Shown here in pieces: positions 1-5,424 of a DNA stretch of 5,424 nucleotides. Origin of the DNA: Planctomycetota bacterium (lineage in GTDB: Bacteria; Planctomycetota; GCA-002687715); the NCBI GenBank assembly GCA_013213915.1, contig JABSRK010000256.1, forward strand, positions 1-5,424, read 5' to 3'. The first letter of the stretch is position 1. Each line of letters opens with the position of its first letter. Both the position numbers and the translations under genes were made by a program. The notes beneath the pieces are model-generated. The model searched no databases, was not told where the DNA came from, and saw only the letters and a list, made by a program, of their open reading frames with translations.

Positions 1-426
1 GTGCTCGCCCTCAGTGACAACCTGGGCGTGGAGACGTCGGGAAGAGCTCAGACTCCAGGCATCGGCTACGCGGCCGAAAGGCAGGGCGTGAGAGAGGACG
101 GGAAAGACCTGGAGCTGCTCGAGCTCAAGGTCGATCTCGCAGGGGAAGAGGACGAGGACGACCAGAAGGAGCTGAGGAAGAAGATCGAAGGCGTCCGAAA
201 GGACATCTCCGATGCCGACCAGGAGAAGCTCGATAGGGAGCTCAGTGTCCTCGAAGCCCGCGAGGGCGTGGCCAATTTCCAGAGATCGCAGCGGAACGCG
301 GACCTCGCCGCATCGGCCGCGCGCCAGGCCCTGGTCATCATGATGGCCTTCCTGGTGCTGGCGGGTGCGTTCATGCAGGATGAGGAGTCCGGCGCATCCG
401 AATCGAACGACACGGCGCCTGAATAG
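1..426 (+). CDS. Hypothetical charged coiled-coil protein with C-terminal membrane helix (possibly 5'-partial)
   Basis: I do not recognise this protein. The frame is open from the first base and ends at TAG 424-426, giving 141 residues if the GTG at base 1 is the start. The true start may lie upstream, or at GTG 88, which has AAAGG (77-81) six bases before it. Residues about 34-90 are dominated by Glu, Asp, Lys and Arg with regularly placed Leu, Ile and Val, including an acidic run GEEDEDD at 49-55, and look like an alpha-helical coiled coil. Residues about 109-126 (ALVIMMAFLVLAGAFMQ) form the only hydrophobic segment long enough to span a membrane. A 15-residue acidic tail follows. No cleavable signal peptide is visible, so the layout is tail-anchored-like, with the coiled coil probably cytoplasmic. 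A gap of roughly 110 bp separates it from the next gene, so it may be a separate transcription unit. It is probably real because the codon pattern is GC3-rich and the protein has ordered features. Confidence 0.6.
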   Translation: MLALSDNLGVETSGRAQTPGIGYAAERQGVREDGKDLELLELKVDLAGEEDEDDQKELRKKIEGVRKDISDADQEKLDRELSVLEAREGVANFQRSQRNADLAASAARQALVIMMAFLVLAGAFMQDEESGASESNDTAPE

Positions 427-429
427 ACC

Positions 430-460
430 GTTGCCCCGCAACCCCGGTTAGGGGGGCAGC
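430..460 (+). terminator. Possible hairpin after the first gene (weak terminator candidate)
   Basis: Bases 430-437 (GTTGCCCC) can pair with 453-460 (GGGGCAGC) in an 8-bp stem with one G-T wobble and a 15-base loop. It begins four bases after the stop codon of the first gene. No run of T follows, so it is not a classical intrinsic terminator. It could be a weak terminator, an mRNA-end stabiliser or chance pairing in GC-rich DNA. Confidence 0.25.
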
Positions 461-530
461 AACACGACCGTCCCCGGACTCCAGCAATCGTGCCGGACGT
501 GCCGCTTCTGCCGCGACCTCCCGCGGGCCT

Positions 531-536
531 TAGAAT
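531..536 (+). promoter_or_regulatory. Possible -10 box (TAGAAT) for the dehydrogenase operon
   Basis: TAGAAT differs from the TATAAT consensus at one position and stands out in a GC-rich stretch. No convincing TTGACA-like -35 box lies 16-19 bases upstream. The box overlaps the ATG at 535 and ends seven bases before the in-frame GTG at 544, which is the spacing expected for a TANNNT promoter driving a leaderless mRNA. No Shine-Dalgarno sequence precedes any candidate start of this gene, which fits that reading. It is a single short match and remains tentative. Confidence 0.3.
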
Positions 537-1713
537 GGACTCCGTGCCTCGTCCGCCGCATCGCATCGTGCTCGGTCCCGGAGTCGTCGACCGCCTCGGA
601 AGGCTGGTCGCCGAACTCGAGGTCGAGCGTGTGTTCGTCGTCACCGACCCGGGCATCGTCGCCGCGGGCCACTGTGAGCGAGCCGAGGACGCGCTCGGGG
701 CTGCCGGCCTCGAGGTGCGCCGGTTCGACGGCGTTCGCGAAAACCCCACCTCACTGGATGTCGATCGATGTGTGGAAGCCCTGGGGTCGTGGGATGCGCA
801 GGCCCTCATCGGGCTTGGAGGCGGCAGCAGCATCGATGCGGCCAAGGGGTGCGCCTTCCTGCAGGCCGGCGGCGGATCGATGGCGGACTACGACGGTCAC
901 GGCAAGGCGCGCGGGACCTTGCTCCCGATCGTTGCCGTCCCGACGACGGCGGGCACCGGGACCGAGATGCAGTCCTTCGCGCTGATCGGGGAAGAGGGGA
1001 CACACAGCAAGATGGCATGCGGGGACGCGCAGGCGTTGCCGACGCTCGCTGTCCTCGACCCGTTACTGACGGTGACCCAGCCGCGATTCGTCACGGCCTG
1101 CACGGGTCTCGACGCGCTGGGTCACGCCGTCGAGACGGCGGTGACGCGCGACCGCAACGCCACGTCGGCCCATTTTTCTTCCCTCGCGTTCGAGCTCATC
1201 GTCGAGCACCTGCCACGGGTGTTGGAGTGTCCCGACGATGTCGACGCGCGCACGCAGATGATGATCGCCGCCGCCTGGGCCGGATACGCGATCGAGCACA
1301 GCATGCTCGGCGCGGCCCATTCGATGGCGAATCCGCTGACCGCTCGGTTCGGCGTCGCTCACGGACAGGCCGTCGGGATGTCGTTGCTCCCGGTGGTGCG
1401 ATACAACGCATCGGACCCAGAGGCGGCGCGGTTGTACGCCGACCTCGCGCGGGGCGCCGCGCTGGCCGCATCCGATAGCTCGGACTCGGACGCGGTGGAC
1501 GCTCTCGTTGCGTGCCTGGAAGATCTGTTGCGGGTGTCGGGTTTCGGGCTGTCCCTGGCCGCGCATGGTGTCCCTGCCTCAGCCGCGGAGGCGTTGGCTC
1601 CGGAGGCAGCACAGCAGTGGACCGCGCAGTTCAATCCGCGCGCCGTGTCGGCTGAGAGCTTCGTCGAGCTGTTCAGGACGGCGTGCTCACAAGGAGACGA
1701 AGTTGGTCAGTAG
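535..1713 (+). CDS. Iron-containing (group III) alcohol dehydrogenase
   Basis: This is a cytoplasmic NAD(P)-dependent oxidoreductase of the Fe-ADH family (relatives include FucO, the lactaldehyde reductase), converting alcohols and aldehydes; the substrate is not predictable. Numbering is from ATG 535 (392 residues; the family is usually 380-390). The N-terminal Rossmann-like half has RIVLGPGVVDRLG near 10-22, VTDPG with Asp38 (equivalent to FucO Asp39, a residue tied to NAD preference), the nucleotide-binding loop GGGSSIDAAK at 95-104 and PTTAGTGTE at 136-144. The helical half carries the metal ligands Asp193 and His197 (GLDALGHAVE), His262 (GAAHSMANP) and His276 (VAHGQAVG), all intact, so it should be active. 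The start is uncertain: GTG 490 adds 15 residues rich in uncommon codons, and GTG 544 would remove three and could be a leaderless start. No Shine-Dalgarno sequence precedes any of them. The last 11 bases overlap the next gene, so it probably heads the operon. Confidence 0.93.
   Translation: MDSVPRPPHRIVLGPGVVDRLGRLVAELEVERVFVVTDPGIVAAGHCERAEDALGAAGLEVRRFDGVRENPTSLDVDRCVEALGSWDAQALIGLGGGSSIDAAKGCAFLQAGGGSMADYDGHGKARGTLLPIVAVPTTAGTGTEMQSFALIGEEGTHSKMACGDAQALPTLAVLDPLLTVTQPRFVTACTGLDALGHAVETAVTRDRNATSAHFSSLAFELIVEHLPRVLECPDDVDARTQMMIAAAWAGYAIEHSMLGAAHSMANPLTARFGVAHGQAVGMSLLPVVRYNASDPEAARLYADLARGAALAASDSSDSDAVDALVACLEDLLRVSGFGLSLAAHGVPASAAEALAPEAAQQWTAQFNPRAVSAESFVELFRTACSQGDEVGQ
1691..1697 (+). 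promoter_or_regulatory. Ribosome binding site fixing the TTG start of the isomerase lipoprotein
   Basis: AAGGAGA lies inside the end of the dehydrogenase gene, five bases before TTG 1703. It is the best Shine-Dalgarno match in this area. It supports the TTG start, which immediately yields a lipoprotein signal peptide, over the in-frame ATG at 1508. Confidence 0.75.
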
Positions 1714-2695
1714 GGCCACGGGACTCGTGACGACGGTGCTGCTCTCCTGCGTCGTGGCCACCTCCGGCGGTGACGTGCCGCAAGAGCGCCTCGGTGTGGG
1801 GCCCCTCGACACGTCCGGGGCGTTCTTTCATCCGGCATGGGGCAAGGGCGCGGACGGGGCTGTCGCGCAGACCAGGGACGGCCCGGTGGCCGCACAGACG
1901 TACATGCGCTATCTGGCTGCGCGCCTGGGGCGCCGCCACGTCGAGGACCTGGTGTTCGACGATTTACTGGCCCGGGAGTGCAAGGAACGCAAGCTCGTCC
2001 GCAACGCACCGTTGCTCGCGCGCAGCTTCGCGACCCAGCGGTTCCACGGCGCCGGACGGGATGTCGCGAGCGATCCGGACGGGAGCATCCGTCGCAAGTT
2101 CGCCAACGAAGAGTTGCGGCGGATGCGCACGCACGCGATCGTCGGCGCCGACCGAGCGCTCGACCCGGCGTCGATCGAGGAGTTGTTCAACCGGCGGCAC
2201 GGCGTTGGCGGTCAGAAGGTGGAGGTGCGGCAGGTGCTGGTGTCTCTCGGCGCGACCCGGCGTCGTCTCGGTGACGCGACGGACGCAGCCGTGGACGTCG
2301 CAGCCCGGTCTCGCGCCGAGGGGTTGCGGCGGCGGCTCGCCAGGGGCGACGAATGGACGGACGTCCTCGCGGAGTCGGACGATCGGAGCACCCGGACGCT
2401 CCTCCGCGACCCCGCGCGCCGTGATCGGGCCGGTTTCCTCGACGGCTACAATTACCGGCGTTACGGCCTGCGGTTCGCGACGGTGGTGCGCGGGCTCGAC
2501 GTCGGTGCGGTATCGGACCCGGTGAAGACCGACACCGGGTACCACGTCGTCCGGGTGGTGAGCCGCAAGATCACTCGGCTGAAGGACGCCCTCGGCGCAT
2601 TGCGTGAGGAGCTGCGTGCGAGGCCGGCGTCGCTCGCGGAGACGAGTCGGTTGAAGAAGAAACTGTTCGAAAAGTACGAGGTGAAGATCTCTTGA
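1703..2695 (+). CDS. Predicted lipoprotein with parvulin-type peptidyl-prolyl cis-trans isomerase domain (PrsA/SurA-like foldase)
   Basis: Likely a periplasmic, membrane-anchored protein-folding factor. With the TTG start it has 330 residues. Residues 1-16 form a short signal peptide (basic MVSR, hydrophobic core) ending in a lipobox VLLSC, with Cys16 as the predicted lipidated residue. Residues about 52-95 resemble the N-terminal chaperone helices of SurA/PrsA proteins (start of substrate-binding core, then AQTYMRYLAARLG and EDLVFDDLLAREC). The rotamase domain spans about 172-288: VEVRQVLVSL at 173-182, a degenerate middle, RFATVVRGLDVGAVSDPVKT at 257-276 and GYHVVRV at 279-285. His281 matches the second conserved parvulin histidine. 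Gln177 sits where the first histidine (the usual RHIL) is expected, so catalysis may be weak. A basic helical tail follows. It overlaps the dehydrogenase by 11 bp and the propeller gene by 4 bp. The family call is firm; whether it acts as isomerase or only as chaperone is open. Confidence 0.85.
   Translation: MVSRATGLVTTVLLSCVVATSGGDVPQERLGVGPLDTSGAFFHPAWGKGADGAVAQTRDGPVAAQTYMRYLAARLGRRHVEDLVFDDLLARECKERKLVRNAPLLARSFATQRFHGAGRDVASDPDGSIRRKFANEELRRMRTHAIVGADRALDPASIEELFNRRHGVGGQKVEVRQVLVSLGATRRRLGDATDAAVDVAARSRAEGLRRRLARGDEWTDVLAESDDRSTRTLLRDPARRDRAGFLDGYNYRRYGLRFATVVRGLDVGAVSDPVKTDTGYHVVRVVSRKITRLKDALGALREELRARPASLAETSRLKKKLFEKYEVKIS
2678..2683 (+). promoter_or_regulatory. Ribosome binding site for the TTG start of the propeller gene
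   Basis: GAGGTG lies eight bases before TTG 2692, within the last codons of the isomerase gene. The match to the 16S rRNA tail is good (GAGGT) and the spacing is normal. It supports a TTG start in a TTGA start/stop overlap. Confidence 0.75.
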
Positions 2696-3846
2696 CCGCT
2701 GTTCGGTTGTCGCTCATTGCCCTCGTCCTGGTCGCGTGCACCGACGAGCCGCCGGCGCCGCAGGACGCGCCGTCGGCGCCGGTCACGTCCGCGGACTGGT
2801 GGATCTACCGCGGCGACCGTTCGTTGACCGGGGTGGCTTCGGGGTCACTCTCCGACACCCCGGAGCTGGCGTGGATCTTCAAGACCAAGGGCGCGGTGAC
2901 GTCGTCGGCGGCCATCGTCGGGGGGACGGTCTACATCGGATCGGTCGACGGAAATCTGTACGCGCTCGACCTGAAGACCGGAGACCTTAGGTGGGCGTAC
3001 GAGACCGAGGACTCGGTGGAGTCGCCGCCGCTGGTGCTCGACGGCAAGGTCTACTTCGGGTCGAACGACTGCTACGTGTACTGCATCGACGCGGAGGACG
3101 GCAAGTTCAACTGGAAGTTCGAGACCTACGAGAAGGTCATCGGCAGCGCCAACTTCGTCAAGACCGATGACGGTGCGACGCACCTCATCGTCGGCAGCCA
3201 CGACGCCAACGTGTATTGCCTCGACGCCGTGACGGGCAAGAAGATCTGGGCCTACGAGACCATGAACTTCGTCAACGGTACGCCGTCGATCTCGGACGAC
3301 AGAGTCGTGTTCGGAGGCTGCGACGCGATCCTCCATGTGGTCGATGTGCGCACGGGGAAAGCCGTGTCGGAGGTGGAGCTTGGGGCCGAGTGCTACGTCC
3401 CGGGATCGGTCGTTCATGTGGATGGCAAGGTCTACGTCGGCCACTACGGCAACGCGTTCGCGTGCATCGATCTGAAGAACGAAAAGAACGACTGGGCCTA
3501 CCTCAACGACGAGCACCCGTTCTTCTCTTCGCCGGCGGTCGGTGAGGACCGCATCGTCGTCGGTTGCCGCGACCGGAGCTTGCACTGTGTGGGCCGAAAG
3601 GACGGGAAGGTCATCTGGACCTTCCCGACGCGGCGCAAGATCGACGGCTCGCCGGTGATCTGCGGTGACAAGGTCGTGTTCGGTTCCGGCGACGGGCGCG
3701 TCTACATGGTCCGCCTCGCCGACGGCAAGGAGGTCTGGCAGTACGAGCTGGGCCGCGCCATCGTCTCGTCCCCGGCGATCTCCGACGGCATGATCGTCAT
3801 CGGATCGAACGACAAGAACGTGTACGCGTTCCAGGCGAGGCGGTAG
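2692..3846 (+). CDS. Predicted lipoprotein, eight-bladed PQQ-like beta-propeller (BamB-like)
   Basis: A secreted, lipid-anchored beta-propeller, most likely a protein-interaction scaffold. With the TTG start it has 384 residues. The signal peptide ends in lipobox LVLVAC with Cys16 as the predicted lipidation site, followed by a Pro/Ala-rich linker (about 17-32). Repeats of the form SxPxxxxxxVYxGSxDxxxYxxDxxTGKxxWxYET start near residues 69, 109, 149, 194, 236, 277, 317 and 357. The last blade is closed by the N-terminal strand ELAWIFKT (58-65), so eight blades, as in BamB and quinoprotein dehydrogenases. Catalytic PQQ-site features of dehydrogenases, such as a vicinal Cys-Cys, are absent and the protein is much shorter, so a redox enzyme is unlikely. 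There are nine cysteines besides Cys16 (127, 131, 176, 210, 234, 258, 292, 299, 324). It overlaps the foldase lipoprotein gene by 4 bp, a context consistent with outer-membrane protein assembly, though that role is inferred. Confidence 0.9.
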   Translation: MTAVRLSLIALVLVACTDEPPAPQDAPSAPVTSADWWIYRGDRSLTGVASGSLSDTPELAWIFKTKGAVTSSAAIVGGTVYIGSVDGNLYALDLKTGDLRWAYETEDSVESPPLVLDGKVYFGSNDCYVYCIDAEDGKFNWKFETYEKVIGSANFVKTDDGATHLIVGSHDANVYCLDAVTGKKIWAYETMNFVNGTPSISDDRVVFGGCDAILHVVDVRTGKAVSEVELGAECYVPGSVVHVDGKVYVGHYGNAFACIDLKNEKNDWAYLNDEHPFFSSPAVGEDRIVVGCRDRSLHCVGRKDGKVIWTFPTRRKIDGSPVICGDKVVFGSGDGRVYMVRLADGKEVWQYELGRAIVSSPAISDGMIVIGSNDKNVYAFQARR

Positions 3847-3858
3847 GGCTCCTGACTC

Positions 3859-5151
3859 ATGAGATTTGCGCTGCTGATGCCGGGTACGGGCCACTTCTAC
3901 TGTGGCAGCTGCCTGCGCGACGACTGGCTCGGGAAGGCGCTGCGGGCGCGCGGGCACGACGTCACCGTGGTGCCCCTCTATCTGCCCCTCGTGCTCGAGG
4001 ACACCGCGTCCGGCGAGGAGATTCACATGGGCGGCATCAACATGTACCTGCAGCAGAAGACGCGGGTCGCACGCTGGCTGCCGCGCTGGTTCGAAAACTG
4101 TCTCGACCGGCCGGGACTCTTGCGCTGGGCATCGCGGCGGGGGCACATGACCGACGCGCCCGATCTAGGCCCCATGACCGTGTCCATGCTCAAGGGGGAG
4201 CACGGACGCCAGGCGGCCGAGCTGGAGAAGCTGGTGGACTGGATGGCGTCACAGGAACGTCCGGATGTGATCCTGCTCTCCAATGCCTTGCTCAGCGGTA
4301 TGGCCGGACGACTGAAGCAGGCGTTGGATGTCCCCATCGTCTGCACCCTGCAAGGGGAGGCCCCGTTCCTCGATTCCCTGCCCGACCCTCACGGCGAGGA
4401 GGCCTGGGCGGCGCTCGCCGACGCGGCGGCGGCGGTAGACGCCTTCGTGCCCGTGAGCCGTACGTACGGCGCCGTCGTGGCGGAGCGCCTTGCCCTCGAC
4501 TCCGCCCGAGTGCATCCGATCCTCAATGGCATCGAGCTCGCGGATTTCGACGGCGACCCGCTGCCGCTCGCCGACCGCGATCCGCCCACCATCGGCTTCC
4601 TCGCGCGGCTGTGTGACGACAAGGGGCTGCCCATGCTCGTGGACGCGTTCCTCCAACTCAAGAAGAAGGACGCCGTTCCCGGCCTACGCTTGCGTGCGGC
4701 GGGCGCCGTGCTCCAGGAGGATCGGGACGGTGTCGAGCGCGCGCGGCGACGGATCGGCGCAGCGGGTTTCGGCGACAGCTTCGATGTCCTGCCCAACATC
4801 GCTCGCACCGAGAAGATCGCGTTCTTGCAAACCCTGTCGGTCCTGTCGGTGCCCGCCTGTTACGGCGAGTCATTCGGTCTCTACCTGCTCGAGGCCATGG
4901 CGGCTGGTGTGCCGGTGGTCCAGCCTCGCTGCGGCCCGTTCCCCGAGGTGGTGGACGCGACAGAGGGCGGCGTCCTCTGTGAGCCGGACGCGGCGTCTCT
5001 GGCGGACGCCCTCGCGTCCCTGGTCACCGATTCTGCTCGCGCCCAGGAGCTCGCGGATCGCGGCCGAAGCGCGGTGCGTGAGCGGTTCACCTCGGAGCGC
5101 ATGGCCCGCGAGATCGAGGACCTCTGTAGGATGATCGCGCGACCTGGTTGA
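3859..5151 (+). CDS. Glycosyltransferase, GT-B fold, GT4-type
   Basis: Likely transfers a sugar from a nucleotide-sugar donor to an envelope glycan or lipid at the cytoplasmic face; donor and acceptor cannot be told. It has 430 residues and no signal peptide. The N-terminal acceptor-side domain starts MRFALLMPGTGHFYCGSCLR, then LGKALRARGHDVTVVPLYLP (24-43), MGGINMYLQQ (57-66) and PIVCTLQGEAPFLDSLP (159-175). The C-terminal donor domain has NGI (223-225), IGFLARLCDDKGLPMLVDAF (245-264) and the family signature GESFGLYLLEAMAAGVPVV (336-354), including the EX7E pair Glu337/Glu345, then GPFPEVVD. The YCGSCLRD-type start, with Cys15 and Cys18, recalls a distinct group of GT4-like proteins known to me from Planctomycetota and Acidobacteriota. 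ATG 3859 is chosen because it gives the expected GT-B first strand directly. Only a weak TAGGG precedes it. The 12-bp gap after the propeller gene indicates the same operon. Confidence 0.92.
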   Translation: MRFALLMPGTGHFYCGSCLRDDWLGKALRARGHDVTVVPLYLPLVLEDTASGEEIHMGGINMYLQQKTRVARWLPRWFENCLDRPGLLRWASRRGHMTDAPDLGPMTVSMLKGEHGRQAAELEKLVDWMASQERPDVILLSNALLSGMAGRLKQALDVPIVCTLQGEAPFLDSLPDPHGEEAWAALADAAAAVDAFVPVSRTYGAVVAERLALDSARVHPILNGIELADFDGDPLPLADRDPPTIGFLARLCDDKGLPMLVDAFLQLKKKDAVPGLRLRAAGAVLQEDRDGVERARRRIGAAGFGDSFDVLPNIARTEKIAFLQTLSVLSVPACYGESFGLYLLEAMAAGVPVVQPRCGPFPEVVDATEGGVLCEPDAASLADALASLVTDSARAQELADRGRSAVRERFTSERMAREIEDLCRMIARPG

Positions 5152-5152
5152 A

Positions 5153-5160
5153 CGGAGGAG
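5153..5160 (+). promoter_or_regulatory. Ribosome binding site for the membrane protein gene
   Basis: CGGAGGAG contains a perfect GGAGG at 5154-5158, nine bases before ATG 5168. It is the strongest Shine-Dalgarno sequence in the window and lies in the 16-bp gap after the glycosyltransferase stop. It confirms the start of the truncated last gene. Confidence 0.8.
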
Positions 5161-5167
5161 CGAGAGC

Positions 5168-5424
5168 ATGCCTGACGACGGACAGGCTGGCGGCACCTGG
5201 TTGGCTTACGCCTTGATCACGGTCGTGTGCTGGGGGGTGTACGGCATCCTGCTGCACAAGGGGCAGGTGGATATGAGCGACCTTCAGCACGGTCGCTACA
5301 AGGCGTTCTTCTGGGTGGGCGTCGCGTACTTTCTCGTCGCCGTGCTGGCGCCGGCGGGGATGCTGGTGGCGAAGGGCGCGAGTTGGACCATGACGACCCA
5401 AGGTGTGATGTGGTCCTTGATCGC
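5168..5424 (+). CDS. Multi-pass membrane protein, possibly DMT/EamA-like transporter (3'-partial)
   Basis: The frame is open from ATG 5168 to the window edge (85 codons plus two bases). It starts MPDDGQAGGTWLAYALITVV. The first predicted membrane helix is about residues 10-29 (TWLAYALITVVCWGVYGILL). A short loop containing HGRYKAFF (41-48) follows, then a second helix at about 47-68 (FFWVGVAYFLVAVLAPAGMLVA). A third hydrophobic segment seems to begin near GVMWSLIA (79-86) at the edge. The early WGVYGILLHKGQ and the paired-helix rhythm resemble small-molecule transporters of the drug/metabolite (EamA) type. From memory, similar uncharacterised membrane proteins occur in Planctomycetota. With less than a third of a typical member visible, the substrate and even the transporter role are unproven. 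It sits 16 bp after the glycosyltransferase and is probably co-transcribed, which could suggest export of a metabolite or envelope precursor. Confidence 0.75.
   Translation, partial: MPDDGQAGGTWLAYALITVVCWGVYGILLHKGQVDMSDLQHGRYKAFFWVGVAYFLVAVLAPAGMLVAKGASWTMTTQGVMWSLI

Noticed and set aside
490..534. GTG 490 as the start of the dehydrogenase
   Set aside because: No ribosome binding site; the extra 15 residues are rich in uncommon codons (ctt, cct, cga, aga), are Pro-rich and precede the usual family start.
66..845. Minus-strand open frame of 259 codons
   Set aside because: Low-complexity Ser/Arg/Pro-rich product lying opposite the first gene and the conserved dehydrogenase N-terminus; no domain or signal visible.
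1508..1702. Upstream ATG start (1508) for the isomerase gene, adding 65 residues
   Set aside because: The added part lies inside the dehydrogenase gene and encodes an Arg/Ser/Cys-rich out-of-frame sequence. TTG 1703 has a good Shine-Dalgarno sequence and yields a lipoprotein signal peptide.
1770..2525. Plus-strand open frame of 251 codons overlapping the isomerase gene in another frame
   Set aside because: Arg/Ser/Gly/Cys-rich shadow product without domains; the overlapping frame has a signal peptide and a rotamase domain.
2895..3836. Tandem DNA repeat or CRISPR-like array
   Set aside because: The periodicity is at protein level (about 37-42 residues per blade) with divergent DNA; there are no identical direct repeats.
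2692..3846. Propeller as a PQQ-dependent dehydrogenase
   Set aside because: Too short, no vicinal Cys-Cys and no obvious catalytic PQQ-site signature; the lipoprotein layout and evenly repeated blades fit a non-enzymatic BamB-like scaffold better.
2845..4146. Long open frame on the minus strand (433 codons) opposite the propeller and glycosyltransferase genes
   Set aside because: It is a shadow caused by high GC3 on the coding strand. Its product is a monotonous Val/Asp/His/Arg-rich sequence mirroring the propeller repeats, it spans two well-supported genes and has no recognisable domain.

Overview
This is a high-GC bacterial window. It carries six coding regions, all on the + strand; the first may begin upstream of the window and the last is cut by its right edge. 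GC-rich third codon positions, two TTG starts, two predicted lipoproteins and an outer-membrane-assembly-like gene pair point to a high-GC, two-membrane bacterium. The glycosyltransferase (YCGSCLRD-type N-terminus) and the membrane protein after it resemble, from memory, proteins common in Planctomycetota and Acidobacteriota. A planctomycete-like source is my best guess, but it is inference.

Layout: (1) 1-426, an unrecognised small protein with a highly charged, probably coiled-coil body and one C-terminal membrane helix. (2) 427-534, a short gap with a possible hairpin and a TAGAAT box. (3) about 535-1713, an iron-containing (group III) alcohol dehydrogenase with all four metal ligands. (4) 1703-2695, a predicted lipoprotein with a parvulin-type peptidyl-prolyl isomerase domain. 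(5) 2692-3846, a predicted lipoprotein that is an eight-bladed PQQ-like (BamB-like) beta-propeller. (6) 3859-5151, a GT-B fold, GT4-type glycosyltransferase. (7) 5168 to the end, the start of a multi-pass membrane protein.

From the dehydrogenase onward the junctions are -11, -4, +12 and +16 bp, so these five genes very probably form one operon. The isomerase and propeller junctions overlap and use TTG starts behind good Shine-Dalgarno sequences, which suggests translational coupling. The isomerase/propeller pair recalls periplasmic foldase plus BamB in outer-membrane protein assembly. The glycosyltransferase and membrane protein fit an envelope theme, while the dehydrogenase is a cytoplasmic oxidoreductase whose link to the rest is unclear.

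I see no RNA gene, CRISPR array, insertion sequence, attachment site or defence system. The genes belong to known families. The points worth a second look are the probable loss of one parvulin active-site histidine, recurrent cysteines at one position of the propeller blades, a possible leaderless promoter before the dehydrogenase, and the unrecognised tail-anchored-like protein at the left edge.
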